A stretch of 64,000 nucleotides of DNA, taken from Pseudomonas cerasi. Lineage in GTDB: Bacteria; Pseudomonadota; Gammaproteobacteria; Pseudomonadales; Pseudomonadaceae. This document shows, one piece after another, positions 52,896 to 61,993 of the stretch. The notes under the pieces were generated by a model, which searched no databases, was not told the DNA's origin, and worked only from the letters and a program-made list of their open reading frames with translations. The translations under genes were made by a program, and so were the position numbers. The stretch lies in NCBI RefSeq assembly GCF_900074915.1, contig NZ_LT222319.1:3381001-3445000 (forward strand). Direction: 5' to 3'. The number at the start of each line of letters is the position of its first letter. The first letter of the stretch is position 1.

Positions 52896-53822
52896 TCAGG
52901 CGTAAGGGCTGTCCCAGTAGCGCGCGTACATGCCGAGCTTCTTCTTCACGCCGCGCGGCAAGCGCTTTTCCTGTCGGCTCAGCTTGTAGGCCAGCAGCTT
53001 CAGCGCATTGCGCACGAACGACACAGGCCACCAGAGGATTCGCCGGGGACCGAGGAATTTCAGCTCGGACTTGACGTAACGCATGCCCTCGCCGCCAATG
53101 CCGCCAAAGGTTTCGTAGATCCACGCCTCGCGGGCCTGGAACACGCCGATATCAAAGTAACGGCGAAACTCTTCGCGCAGGCTGTAATTATGGGAATGAC
53201 GGCATACAGCCGAGCCTTCGTAAGCCGCTTTCCAGCCATCGATAAGCATTTTCGCGGTGACGTACATGTCCTCCGAAAGGATCACATGCCGCGGAAAACC
53301 GCCAATGGCCCGCAACGCTTCGCCTCGATAGGCCGCAAACGAGTTGGACATGAATGGCGTCTTGATACCCAGCGTACCGGCGTCGGCGAGCGTCTTGATC
53401 TGCGAGGTCGGCGGGTAATTGAACAGCCGCGCATGCTGGGCCAGCAGGTTGGCGTCCTTGTGCGGCAACTGTCGCCCGCACACAGCACCGACCTTCGGGT
53501 CGGCGAACGGCAGCAGAATGTTGGCGATGGCATTGATGCCTTCAACGTACGCATCCTGGGTCATGAAGACATACACATCATAGTCAGGATGCAGATCGAC
53601 CATCATCTGTCGGGTACCGCCGTGGTTGAAATCCTTGCTGTCGATGCGCAGCACATTGGCACATCGGGCTTGCGCCAGCTCCAGCGTGCCATCCGAGGAA
53701 CTGGAGTCCACGATCAGCGTATCGAAGCTGGCAGTCTGCGCAGCCAGTGAATCCAGCAGACGTTCCAGATCCTTGCGTCCGTTGTAGGTCGGGATCACAC
53801 AAGCCACTCTCAATGGCGCCAT
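52896..53822 (-). CDS. Family 2 glycosyltransferase
   Basis: A 308-residue GT-A fold enzyme from ATG 53822 (GGAG upstream). VACVIPTYNGRKDLERLLDS near residue 7 and VDSSSSDGT are the nucleotide-sugar binding start; FMTQDAYVEG is the DXD-equivalent region. It resembles rhamnosyltransferase-like enzymes of surface polysaccharide synthesis. It is not within a polysaccharide cluster; acceptor unknown. Confidence 0.85.
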   Translation of the reverse strand: MAPLRVACVIPTYNGRKDLERLLDSLAAQTASFDTLIVDSSSSDGTLELAQARCANVLRIDSKDFNHGGTRQMMVDLHPDYDVYVFMTQDAYVEGINAIANILLPFADPKVGAVCGRQLPHKDANLLAQHARLFNYPPTSQIKTLADAGTLGIKTPFMSNSFAAYRGEALRAIGGFPRHVILSEDMYVTAKMLIDGWKAAYEGSAVCRHSHNYSLREEFRRYFDIGVFQAREAWIYETFGGIGGEGMRYVKSELKFLGPRRILWWPVSFVRNALKLLAYKLSRQEKRLPRGVKKKLGMYARYWDSPYA

Positions 53823-53911
53823 AACAATACTCCAGGGCGAAGTCCGGTTGCCCACTGTGTCAGCGTTGTTGAGCGTAGCTCATGCGTACCCGCCCCACCA
53901 TTCGAATGCAC

Positions 53912-55123
53912 TCAGCCCAGCACTTCACTCAACGGAATGAAATTGACCCAGTCACCTTCGGCAACGGTCGAGCCTTCGCGCACTTCAATCAGACCATCGG
54001 CCCACGCAGCGCTGCGCAGGACTCCCGAACTCTGATTGCGATACGCCACGGCCCGACCCTGCTCCAGACGGCCGCGCAGGTACTCGCGACGATTGCCAGG
54101 ACGCGTCCAGACAAACCCGGCCGGCACCGGAAACTGCAAGGGGGCGACGTCGATCACGCCCTGGCGACGCAGCAGGTAAGCCCTGGCCAGCAAAGCGAAG
54201 GTAACCAGCGTAGAGGCTGGATTGCCAGGCAGACCGATCACCGGCACACCCCGAAAATGCCCGAAGGTCAGCGGCTTGCCAGGCTTGATGGCCAGCTTCC
54301 AGAGCGTCAGCTCGCCCTCCTCACGCAATGCGTGGCCGAGGAAATCAGCTTCGCCCACGGACACTCCGCCCGTGGAGAGAATCAGATCGACACCCTGCAG
54401 ATTCGCCAGCGCAGCACGCGTCTTTTCCAGATCGTCCGGCAGGATGCCGGCATCCACGACCTCGCATTGAAGCCGCTTCAGCCAGCTGCACAGCAACACC
54501 CGGTTGCTGTTATAGATCTGCCCCGGCCCCAACGGCTGACCGGGCTCAATCAACTCATCGCCCGTAGACAGCACCGCGACCCGCACGCGGCGAATGACCT
54601 CCAACTCGGCGAGGCCCAGCGAGGCCGCCAGACCCAATTCGATCGGACCCAGCCGCGTGCCGGCGGCCAGCACAGTATCGCCGACCCGGGTTTCCTGGCC
54701 TTGCGGACGAATATTCTGCCCGGCGCCCAGCGGTTCGTTGAACCGCACACGCTGATCCGCCAGCACCTCGGCGTTTTCCTGCATCTCGACGCAGTCAGCG
54801 CCTTCGGGCATCGGCGCGCCAGTGAAGATACGCGCGCAGGTGCCAGGGGCCAGAGGCTCGGGGGCCTGACCGGCGAAGATACGCTGACTGACCGTCAACG
54901 GCTCGCCGTGCCAGTCCGCCGCGCGCAAGGCATAACCGTCCATGGCGCTGTTAGGCCAGGGCGGCAGATCCAGCGTGGAGACCAGATCCACTGCCAGTAC
55001 GCGGCCTTCGGCATCGGCCAGCGAGACGCATTGGCGCTCGGTGATCGGCGTGGCTTCGGCCATTTTCAACAGACGCGCAATGGCGTCTTCAACAGGCAGC
55101 AGGGTTTTCGGCTCGTTGCTCAT
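53912..55123 (-). CDS. moeA: Molybdopterin molybdenumtransferase MoeA
   Basis: A 403-residue enzyme that inserts molybdate into adenylylated molybdopterin. Domains I-IV are recognisable: PITERQCVSLADAEGRVLA, the PWPNSAMDGYALRA hinge near residue 55, the MPEGADCVEMQE region, and the MogA-like domain with STGDELIEPGQPL and LSTGGVSVGEADFL. It follows moaB closely. Confidence 0.95.
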   Translation of the reverse strand: MSNEPKTLLPVEDAIARLLKMAEATPITERQCVSLADAEGRVLAVDLVSTLDLPPWPNSAMDGYALRAADWHGEPLTVSQRIFAGQAPEPLAPGTCARIFTGAPMPEGADCVEMQENAEVLADQRVRFNEPLGAGQNIRPQGQETRVGDTVLAAGTRLGPIELGLAASLGLAELEVIRRVRVAVLSTGDELIEPGQPLGPGQIYNSNRVLLCSWLKRLQCEVVDAGILPDDLEKTRAALANLQGVDLILSTGGVSVGEADFLGHALREEGELTLWKLAIKPGKPLTFGHFRGVPVIGLPGNPASTLVTFALLARAYLLRRQGVIDVAPLQFPVPAGFVWTRPGNRREYLRGRLEQGRAVAYRNQSSGVLRSAAWADGLIEVREGSTVAEGDWVNFIPLSEVLG

Positions 55124-55129
55124 GAGCAC

Positions 55130-55669
55130 TCAACCACGAGTCGCACAGGGCTCGGCCTGCTTGAGGTGAGGCACAAAGTTGCAGGGACGGAAACGCGAGT
55201 CCAGCTGCTGGGCAAGAATGCCGTCCCATGCCGTGCGCACCGCATTGGTGGACCCTGGCAGGCAGCACACCAGCGTGCCATTGGACAGGCCGGCCAGCGC
55301 GCGGGACTGAATGGTGGACGTGCCGATATCCGGCACCGAGATCTGCCGGAACAGCTCGCCAAAACCATCGACTTGCTTGTCCAGCAGGCAGGCTACAGCT
55401 TCAGGTGTGCTGTCGCGGCCGGTAAAGCCGGTGCCACCGGTGATCAGCACGACCTGCACCTGATCGTCGGCAATCCAGGTCGCTACCTGAGCGCGGATCT
55501 TGTACAGGTCATCCTTGAGCAGCACGCGCTCGATCAAACCATGGCCTGCGTCGGTCAGGCGGTCGACAAACATCTGCCCCGAGGTATCGGTTTCACGGGT
55601 GCGGGTATCGCTGACGGTCAGTACGGCGATATTAAGGGGTACGAAAGGTGTGTCAGCCTTGGCTTTCAT
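55130..55669 (-). CDS. moaB: Molybdenum cofactor biosynthesis protein B
   Basis: A 179-residue MogA/MoaB-fold protein that adenylylates molybdopterin. LTVSDTRTRETDTSG near residue 17, ITGGTGFTGRDSTPEA near residue 76 and LPGSTNAVRTAWDGIL near residue 139 are diagnostic. It is immediately upstream of moeA (6 bases) and divergent from mobA. Confidence 0.95.
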   Translation of the reverse strand: MKAKADTPFVPLNIAVLTVSDTRTRETDTSGQMFVDRLTDAGHGLIERVLLKDDLYKIRAQVATWIADDQVQVVLITGGTGFTGRDSTPEAVACLLDKQVDGFGELFRQISVPDIGTSTIQSRALAGLSNGTLVCCLPGSTNAVRTAWDGILAQQLDSRFRPCNFVPHLKQAEPCATRG

Positions 55670-55744
55670 GGCCTCATCCAGTTGTTAAGAAAACAGGCGG
55701 GTGTTATATCACAGCCCTCCTTTTGACTGCCCGACGAGTGTTCG

Positions 55745-56350
55745 ATGAATGTTCCTGCCCCACTGCCGCCCTGCTCTATTCTGCTGCTGGCCGGAGGCCG
55801 GGGACAGCGCATGGGCGGGCGCGACAAGGGCCTGATCGAATGGCAGGGCACCCCGCTTATCGAACATCTGCATCGTCTGACCCGGCCGCTGACCGACGAT
55901 CTGATCATTTCCTGCAATCGCAATATCGATCGCTATGCGCGTTACGCCGATAGACTGGTGCAGGACGACGATACCGATTTCAACGGCCCTCTGGCCGGGA
56001 TTCGCGCCGCACTGCCCCTGGCGCGGCATCGATGGTTGCTGATCCTGCCCTGCGACGCACCTTTGGTCGATGAAGCGTTGCTGCACGCATTGCGTGAAAA
56101 AGCCTCTGAATACCCGGAGCGACCGATAATGGTGCGTGAAGGTCAGCACTGGCAGCCGCTTTTAGGTATGATCCCTGTCGCTCACGCCGCAACGCTGGAA
56201 GCCGCATGGCAGGCCGGCGAACGCAGTCCGAGACGGGCTCTGGAACCGCTGCAGCCAGTCGCTCTGCAACTGGAAGCCGGTGATCCACGCCTGGCCAACC
56301 TGAACACTCCCTGTCTGTTGACCGGGATCAGTGAAAACCGCAACAAGTGA
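55745..56350 (+). CDS. mobA: Molybdenum cofactor guanylyltransferase
   Basis: A 201-residue nucleotidyltransferase that converts Mo-molybdopterin to the guanine dinucleotide form. LLLAGGRGQRMGGRDKGLIE near residue 13 is the GTP-binding signature; LLILPCDAPLVDEALL near residue 97 contains the Mg2+-binding Asp. The moaB start and the mobA start are 75 bases apart and divergent, so they share a promoter region. Confidence 0.94.
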   Translation: MNVPAPLPPCSILLLAGGRGQRMGGRDKGLIEWQGTPLIEHLHRLTRPLTDDLIISCNRNIDRYARYADRLVQDDDTDFNGPLAGIRAALPLARHRWLLILPCDAPLVDEALLHALREKASEYPERPIMVREGQHWQPLLGMIPVAHAATLEAAWQAGERSPRRALEPLQPVALQLEAGDPRLANLNTPCLLTGISENRNK

Positions 56351-56446
56351 CTTGTCATTGAAGTTGCTGCGGGTGTATACGGAACTTGCTGACGGTGTAT
56401 CCGTCTGAGAGTTCAGCAAATCAAGAATCCATCTGGAGACACAGTA

Positions 56447-56671
56447 ATGAAACAACGGACCCTTCCCGCTGCCTTCCTGCTTGCACTGAGCATTGCCTCC
56501 CTCGCCGGCTGCGCATCGCCCACTGTGATCACCTTGAACGATGGTCGTGAAATTCAGGCTGTCGACACGCCGAAGTACGATGAAGAATCCGGCTTCTACG
56601 AGTTCAAGCAACTCGACGGCAAGCAGACCCGCATCAACAAGGATCAGGTACGTACCGTCAAGGATCTGTGA
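56447..56671 (+). CDS. YgdI/YgdR-family lipoprotein (copy 2)
   Basis: A 74-residue lipoprotein with lipobox SLAGC (Cys at residue 22) and one SH3-like domain (VITLNDGREIQAVDTPKYDE, SGFYEFKQLDGKQTRINKDQ). It is a clear paralogue of the protein at 44340-44564 and matches it in domain layout and length. A strong terminator follows. Confidence 0.9.
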   Translation: MKQRTLPAAFLLALSIASLAGCASPTVITLNDGREIQAVDTPKYDEESGFYEFKQLDGKQTRINKDQVRTVKDL

Positions 56672-56694
56672 TTCGGATGTCGCGTTACTGATTT

Positions 56695-56724
56695 GAAAAA
56701 ACCCGCCGAGTGCGGGTTTTTTTT
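56695..56724 (+). terminator. Intrinsic terminator of the YgdI-type gene
   Basis: CCCGC-CGAGT-GCGGG flanked by A6 and T8. It can also act on the convergent pseudouridine synthase. Confidence 0.9.
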
Positions 56725-56748
56725 GCCTGTCATTTCACTGCCCCTGTA

Positions 56749-57639
56749 CTACCAGTCGAGCTGCAACAGGCTCTCGAAGTGGCGCGGCTCGCCATTGATG
56801 GGATCGATGAAGCGCAAGCTGCTGGCCAGCAGCTTCAAGGGATGCCGATAGTCGTCCACCGGGTCTTTCACCACGTCCGGGTAAAACGGGTCGTTGCAGA
56901 TGGCAGCGCCCAGCGCAGCCATGTGCACGCGCAACTGATGCTTTTTGCCGGTCACCGGATAAAGCCCGTAACGCCACAATTTATCCTGCCGTTCGAGCAC
57001 CTCGATCTGCGTACGGGTGTTGCTCGCGCCGACGCCTTCCTGCATGCGAAAGAACGGTTCACCCTCGACCAGACGACTCTCGTGCAGACGCGGAAATATC
57101 AGTTCCGGCAGCGCTGGTGCAATGGCTTGGTAAAACTTGTCGATGCGCCGGGTGGGAAACAATGCCTGATAAGCCGAGCGCGTCTGCCGGTTGGCGGAAA
57201 ACAGCACCAGCCCTGCGGTGTGCCGGTCGATGCGGTGCAGCGGCACCAGATCAGGGTTGTCCAGGCGATGGATCAAGCGCCGCAGCAAGGTTTGCTCGAC
57301 ATACTCGCCTGCGGGTGTCACCGGTAGGAAGTGCGGCTTGTCAGCCACCACCAGATGCTCGTCGGCGTAGAGGATCGTTTCAACCACCGGGATCGGCGTT
57401 TCGTTGGCAACCTCACGAAAGTAGTGAACCCGCAGCCCTTCCCGATACGCCAGATCAGGCGCGATGGCCTTGCCGTTTTCGTCCAGCACCCGGCCGCGGG
57501 CAAACCGATCCAGCCATTGTTCGCGGCTGATGGCCGGAAATTTCGCGCACAGGCAATCGAGCACCGTGGCCCACGAGCCCGGTGGCAGATACAACGTACT
57601 GGCTTGCTGCTGTGCGGCGTTGAAGACGGACTCGGACAT
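56749..57639 (-). CDS. RluA-family pseudouridine synthase
   Basis: A 296-residue enzyme from ATG 57639. The catalytic HRIDRHTAGLVLF near residue 138 contains the essential Asp; ADEHLVVADKPHFLPVTPAG and GLYPVTGKKHQLRVHM are further family motifs. A partial S4-like N-terminus (REQWLDRFARGRVLDENGKA) is present. The substrate RNA (rRNA or tRNA) cannot be decided from sequence. Confidence 0.9.
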   Translation of the reverse strand: MSESVFNAAQQQASTLYLPPGSWATVLDCLCAKFPAISREQWLDRFARGRVLDENGKAIAPDLAYREGLRVHYFREVANETPIPVVETILYADEHLVVADKPHFLPVTPAGEYVEQTLLRRLIHRLDNPDLVPLHRIDRHTAGLVLFSANRQTRSAYQALFPTRRIDKFYQAIAPALPELIFPRLHESRLVEGEPFFRMQEGVGASNTRTQIEVLERQDKLWRYGLYPVTGKKHQLRVHMAALGAAICNDPFYPDVVKDPVDDYRHPLKLLASSLRFIDPINGEPRHFESLLQLDW

Positions 57640-57811
57640 GCGGGAACTCGGACTCGTGTAAGCCTGAAGCGGCTGGCGGTGGATTATCACTGATTAGTGC
57701 GATCACCGCACAACATCGCTGCGTGGTAATCGACTCCTGCCTGCGGCACTATTAACCATCTGGTACATTCCGTTTAACACCTGCCGCCAATCGGGCAGTG
57801 ACACAAAAACA

Positions 57812-57835
57812 AGAGACGTATTTAGAGACGTATTT
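57812..57835 (+). repeat. Tandem 12-bp duplication before the shikimate dehydrogenase start
   Basis: AGAGACGTATTT occurs twice in direct tandem, ending one base before the ATG at 57837. Each copy contributes a GAGA that could act as a weak ribosome binding site. Confidence 0.7.
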
Positions 57836-57836
57836 T

Positions 57837-58691
57837 ATGACTCATGCTGAAAAACCCTCCATCCTCGCCGGCCTGATCGGCTCGGGCATCCAGGCCTCGC
57901 GAACGCCCGCCATGCATGAGCATGAAGGCGATGCGCAAGGCATGCGCTATCTGTATCGGCTGATCGACATCGATGCCCTGCAAGTGGACATCCACGCCCT
58001 GCCCCGGCTTCTGGAAGGCGCCCAACAGTGCGGCTTCACCGGCCTGAATATCACCTTCCCGTGCAAGCAGGCGGTCATCCCGTTACTGGATGAGCTGTCC
58101 GATGAAGCGCGCGGTATCGGCGCGGTGAATACGGTGGTGTTCAAGGACGGCAAGCGCATCGGTCACAATACCGACTGCCTGGGATTCGCCGAAGGTTTCC
58201 AGCGCGGCCTGGACAAGGCACCACGCCAACAGGTGGTGCAGATGGGTGCAGGCGGCGCGGGCGCTGCCGTGGCTCATGCGCTGCTGGGCGCGGGCGTCGA
58301 GCGCCTCAGCGTGTTCGAAGTCGAGCCGCAACGCGCCCAAGGGCTGGTGGACAACCTCAACCAGCACTTCGGTGCCGGGCGCGCTCAGGTGGGCATCGAC
58401 CTGCCTGCGGCGATGGCCGAAGCCGACGGACTGGTCAATACCACGCCGGTCGGCATGACCAAACTGCCAGGCACGCCGCTGCCGGTCGAGTTGCTGCGGC
58501 CCGAGCTGTGGGTGGCGGAAATCATTTACTTTCCGCTGGAAACCGAGCTGCTCAAGCATGCCCGCGCATTGGGCTGCCGAACCCTGGATGGCAGCACCAT
58601 GGCGGTGTTTCAGGCAGTCAAGGCCTTTGAACTGTTCAGTGGCCAGTCCGCCGATGCAGAGCGGATGATGGCGCACTTCCACACGTTGTAA
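57837..58691 (+). CDS. Shikimate/quinate dehydrogenase
   Basis: A 284-residue AroE/YdiB-family enzyme. The substrate-binding domain has the catalytic Lys in ITFPCKQAVIPLLDEL near residue 74 and IGHNTDCLGFAEG; the nucleotide-binding domain has QMGAGGAGAAVAHAL near residue 133. VNTTPVGM follows. Located beside quiC and a shikimate-type MFS permease, it is more likely a catabolic dehydrogenase oxidising shikimate or quinate than the biosynthetic AroE. Start chosen by family length; the upstream repeat leaves only a weak ribosome binding site. Confidence 0.88.
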   Translation: MTHAEKPSILAGLIGSGIQASRTPAMHEHEGDAQGMRYLYRLIDIDALQVDIHALPRLLEGAQQCGFTGLNITFPCKQAVIPLLDELSDEARGIGAVNTVVFKDGKRIGHNTDCLGFAEGFQRGLDKAPRQQVVQMGAGGAGAAVAHALLGAGVERLSVFEVEPQRAQGLVDNLNQHFGAGRAQVGIDLPAAMAEADGLVNTTPVGMTKLPGTPLPVELLRPELWVAEIIYFPLETELLKHARALGCRTLDGSTMAVFQAVKAFELFSGQSADAERMMAHFHTL

Positions 58692-58694
58692 ACA

Positions 58695-59351
58695 TCAGCG
58701 TTTGAGATAACGCAACACAGCGTCGCAGATCATTGCCTTGTGACGCTGTTTGACCTCCTCGCTCCACAACTCGATCTGAAAGATCTCGCTGAAGGTATGG
58801 CGATTGGAGACCCGGTAGAAGCAGAACGAGCTGATCATCAGGTGCAGGTCCACCGGATGAACACCGTCACGGAACAGGCCGCTGGCTTCGCCACGACGCA
58901 GGATGCCGTCGAGCGCCCTGATGATGTTCTGGCTCTTGGCCTGAATCGATTCGGACTGTTTGACGTTCTCGCCGTTATGGATGTTTTCGATGCACACGAT
59001 ACGGACGAAATCGACATTGCTGTCGTGGTGATCGAAGGTGAACTCGACCACACGATGAATCGCTTCCACCGGCTCGAGTTCGGACAGATTGAGCTGGCTC
59101 TCGGTGTTGCGAATCGCGCCGTAGAGTTTTTCCAGCACTTCGACGTACAGTTGCTCTTTGCTGCCGAAGTAGTAATAGATCATCCGTTTCGAGGTTTTGG
59201 TGCGTTCGGCAATGGCGTCGACGCGCGCCCCCGACAGGCCATGGGCGACAAACTCGGCAACGGCGGCCTGCAGTATGTCTTCGCGGGTCTTTTCCGGATT
59301 GTTCTTGCGCCCTTTCGACGCAACGGCAACGGAGTCGTCAGTTGTTTTCAT
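58695..59351 (-). CDS. TetR-family regulator of the shikimate/quinate genes
   Basis: A 218-residue TetR protein from ATG 59351. The HTH spans about residues 20-70 (GARVDAIAERTKTSKRMIYYYF), followed by a C-terminal TetR_C-type domain. It is convergent to the shikimate dehydrogenase (3 bases apart) and upstream of quiC in the same direction. It therefore probably controls quiC and the divergent permease. An imperfect palindrome (61512-61525) upstream of quiC is a candidate site. Confidence 0.87.
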   Translation of the reverse strand: MKTTDDSVAVASKGRKNNPEKTREDILQAAVAEFVAHGLSGARVDAIAERTKTSKRMIYYYFGSKEQLYVEVLEKLYGAIRNTESQLNLSELEPVEAIHRVVEFTFDHHDSNVDFVRIVCIENIHNGENVKQSESIQAKSQNIIRALDGILRRGEASGLFRDGVHPVDLHLMISSFCFYRVSNRHTFSEIFQIELWSEEVKQRHKAMICDAVLRYLKR

Positions 59352-59458
59352 TGTTGGCTCATGACCACGAGTGATGCGCGGAGTATGAAGCCGACCGGCA
59401 ACCGAGGGAAGCTGCGAGGGCATCGAACCCTCGCAGCAGCCCTGCAATCGGATTCGCC

Positions 59459-61366
59459 TTACAGACGCGCCTGACGTGCTGCCACATTGCGCGCCTTGGC
59501 CATCGCAGCCAGACGCACCGGGACGTTGGCAGCGCCGTACCCTACGTAGCCGTTCTTGCGCTGCAGGATTTCGAAAAAGAAGCGCCCGTCGAACGCATCG
59601 GTGTAGACGTGGAACAACTCGCCACCCTGCGCATCGCGGTCATAGAGCACGTTGTAGTACGCCAGTTCGCTGAGAAATTCCTCGTCGAAATCGAAGCGCG
59701 CCGCCAGGTCATCGTAGTAATTGAGCGGGATGTCCAGCAAGGGTACGCCCGCTTCCTTGGCACGGCTTACCTCGGCGAAGATGTCTTCGCAGGAAAATGC
59801 GATGTGGTGCACACCCGAGCCACGATAGCTCGACAGCGCATGGGAAATGGCCGTATTGCGATTCTCGGAAATATTCAGCGGCAGGCGCACGGTGCTGCAA
59901 CGGCTGCGCAGCGCACGGCTCTTGACCAGGCCGTAGGGGTCGGGCAAGACCACTTCGTCGTCAGCCTCGAAGTCCAGAATGCTTTTGTAGAACAGCACCC
60001 AGCTGTCCAGGCTGTCGGCCGGCAGCGCCATGGCCATGTGGTCGATACGCTGCAACCCGCCCTTGGCGACTGCTTGCGGATCGACGACAAAATCGCTGTC
60101 GTAAATCGATTCTCCCGGTGCGGCGTTGTCCACCAGATAAATCAGGCTGCCGTCGGGCGCACGGACCGAAGGAATCTCCCGTTCGTTGGGGCCGACCAGG
60201 CCACGATAGGGCTGGCCCTTGAAGGCACGCGCACGCTCCAGCGACTGATGACCGTCGTCGACACGCAAGGCGGTCGCGCACAACGAAGGGCCGTGCGCCT
60301 CGAAGAAGCTGTGGGCGAAGGAATAGGGTTCGGCATTGAGCACAATCCTGATATCGCCCTGCCCCAGCAGACTGACCGCCTTGGAGCGATGCTGACCCAG
60401 CTTGGCAAAGCCCAGCCGTTGCAGCCAGCCCGACAGGCGAGCGCCATGGCTCTCGTCAACGGCAAACTCGAGAAACTCGACGCCATTGTAGGTACTGGCA
60501 GCGGGTGGATTGAAAAGGATTTCGGGAGCTGCGGCCGGCTCGTCACGCGCCATCAGCTGGCGGGTTTTCTCTTCCAGATAGAGCAGCGAACGCAGACCGT
60601 CAGCGGCATTGGCACGTGTCGGCGCTGCACGGAAACCGTCGTTGAACACTTCCAGCGACAACGGCCCGGTGTAGCCACTGCGCAGGATCGGCGCGAGGAA
60701 GCCGGCCAGATCGAATTCACCCTGGCCCGGGAAGCAGCGGAAATGACGGCTCCACTCCAGTACATCCATCGCCAGAAGCGGCGCGTCGGCCATCTGCACG
60801 AAGAAGATCTTGTCGCCCGGGATCTGCGCGATGGCGCTCGGATCGCCCTTCAGCGACAGGGTATGGAAACTGTCGAGCAGCACGCCAAGCGCCGGGTGGT
60901 CAACCTGACGCACCAGGTTCCAGACCTGTTGCCAGGTGTTCACGTGCTTGCCCCAGGCCAGCGCTTCATAACCGACGCGCAGGTTACGGGCGCCGGCGCG
61001 CTCGGCGAGCAGGCCCAGATCATCGAGCAGAATGTTTTCGTCGCCCACCGAATCGGCAGACGCATTGCTGCAGACCAGCACCAGATCGGTGCCCAGTTCC
61101 TGCATCAGATCGAATTTGCGTTCGGCACGGTCGATATTGCGCTGCAGACGGTCACGGCGGCAGCCTTCGAAATCGCGAAACGGCTGGAACAGGGTGATGG
61201 CGATGCCCAGGTCGGCACACATCTGCCTGATATTTCGTGGGCTGCCGTCGTAGTACAACAAGTCGTTTTCGAAAATCTCGACGCCGTCAAAGCCGGCTGC
61301 GGCGATGGCTTCGAGCTTTTCGGGCAGAGTACCGCTCAAGGATACGGTAGCAATTGAACGCTGCAT
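59459..61366 (-). CDS. quiC: 3-Dehydroshikimate dehydratase with HPPD-like C-terminal domain
   Basis: A 635-residue fusion. Residues about 1-280 form a TIM-barrel sugar-isomerase/AP-endonuclease-2 domain (MQRSIATVSLSGTLPEKLEA, GFDGVEIFENDL) that dehydrates 3-dehydroshikimate to protocatechuate. Residues about 290-635 are a VOC domain like 4-hydroxyphenylpyruvate dioxygenase, with metal ligands in RIDHMAM, GVHHIAF and RFFFEIL. This bifunctional QuiC1-type organisation is known in Pseudomonas. The divergent permease and neighbouring dehydrogenase support quinate/shikimate catabolism into the beta-ketoadipate route. Confidence 0.92.
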   Translation of the reverse strand: MQRSIATVSLSGTLPEKLEAIAAAGFDGVEIFENDLLYYDGSPRNIRQMCADLGIAITLFQPFRDFEGCRRDRLQRNIDRAERKFDLMQELGTDLVLVCSNASADSVGDENILLDDLGLLAERAGARNLRVGYEALAWGKHVNTWQQVWNLVRQVDHPALGVLLDSFHTLSLKGDPSAIAQIPGDKIFFVQMADAPLLAMDVLEWSRHFRCFPGQGEFDLAGFLAPILRSGYTGPLSLEVFNDGFRAAPTRANAADGLRSLLYLEEKTRQLMARDEPAAAPEILFNPPAASTYNGVEFLEFAVDESHGARLSGWLQRLGFAKLGQHRSKAVSLLGQGDIRIVLNAEPYSFAHSFFEAHGPSLCATALRVDDGHQSLERARAFKGQPYRGLVGPNEREIPSVRAPDGSLIYLVDNAAPGESIYDSDFVVDPQAVAKGGLQRIDHMAMALPADSLDSWVLFYKSILDFEADDEVVLPDPYGLVKSRALRSRCSTVRLPLNISENRNTAISHALSSYRGSGVHHIAFSCEDIFAEVSRAKEAGVPLLDIPLNYYDDLAARFDFDEEFLSELAYYNVLYDRDAQGGELFHVYTDAFDGRFFFEILQRKNGYVGYGAANVPVRLAAMAKARNVAARQARL

Positions 61367-61993
61367 GCTTTTCAGCTCCTGGATGAACGCGACCTGCTTG
61401 GGTCGCGACTGGACAGCACCGCATTCCTGGCCTTTCCCGGCCTTTCCCGGCCTTATTCAGAGGTGCGAGTAAAGTATTTGCCTGTGAAAATACTACAGCA
61501 ACATAAAGTGTACGAACCGGTTAGTTTTACGTTCGATTATCGAACAAAAGCCGTTTTACTCAATTGACGCTGTATCTCGCAATGCTCAACATCAGCATCA
61601 CATTGCAGGATAGACCCGCAGTCCAACATTTTTGATCGTCGCTTCATCAGCAGCAACCCATAACAATTCAAAAAACAGGAACATTGCTCATGTGCACCCT
61701 TCTCGCTTTGCTCGCCCGCTCGCCCATCCGTCTTACCAGACGTCCTGTTCGACGAACCCGCCCGGCCAAAAGCCCAGCCTGGCTACACGTCGCCTGAAAC
61801 ATTCCAACACACTTACGCGGCCCAACCTGTAAATTGTCGGCCCGACGGATCGTTTCGAGGACAGCCTGAGTCTACAGGCCAGTCGAATCACGGTTCTACG
61901 ACTTCACTTTACCTGCACAACGCCTGCATCGAGTGGACTTCTCAGTCCGACTGTTGCCAGCAGCACAGTCCTGGAACGGATGGTTAGAACATC
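61367..61993. promoter_or_regulatory. Divergent control region of quiC and the MFS permease
   Basis: A 627-base stretch with no gene. It contains a hairpin GCGACC/GGTCGC (61389-61406), two tandem CCTTTCCCGG units plus a partial third (61431-61454), and an imperfect palindrome ACGAACCGGTTAGT (61512-61525). It also has the perfect palindrome GTTCGATTATCGAAC (61531-61545). The distal part (about 61620-61990) shows no further feature I recognise. Confidence 0.6.
61531..61545. promoter_or_regulatory. IclR/PcaR-like operator upstream of quiC
   Basis: GTTCGATTATCGAAC is a perfect 7+1+7 palindrome. It closely resembles the 15-bp GTTCGATAATCGCAC sites bound by the IclR-type regulator PcaR of the protocatechuate/beta-ketoadipate genes in Pseudomonas. 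Its position makes it a plausible site coupling quiC or the permease to aromatic catabolism, or a site for the local TetR regulator. Confidence 0.6.
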
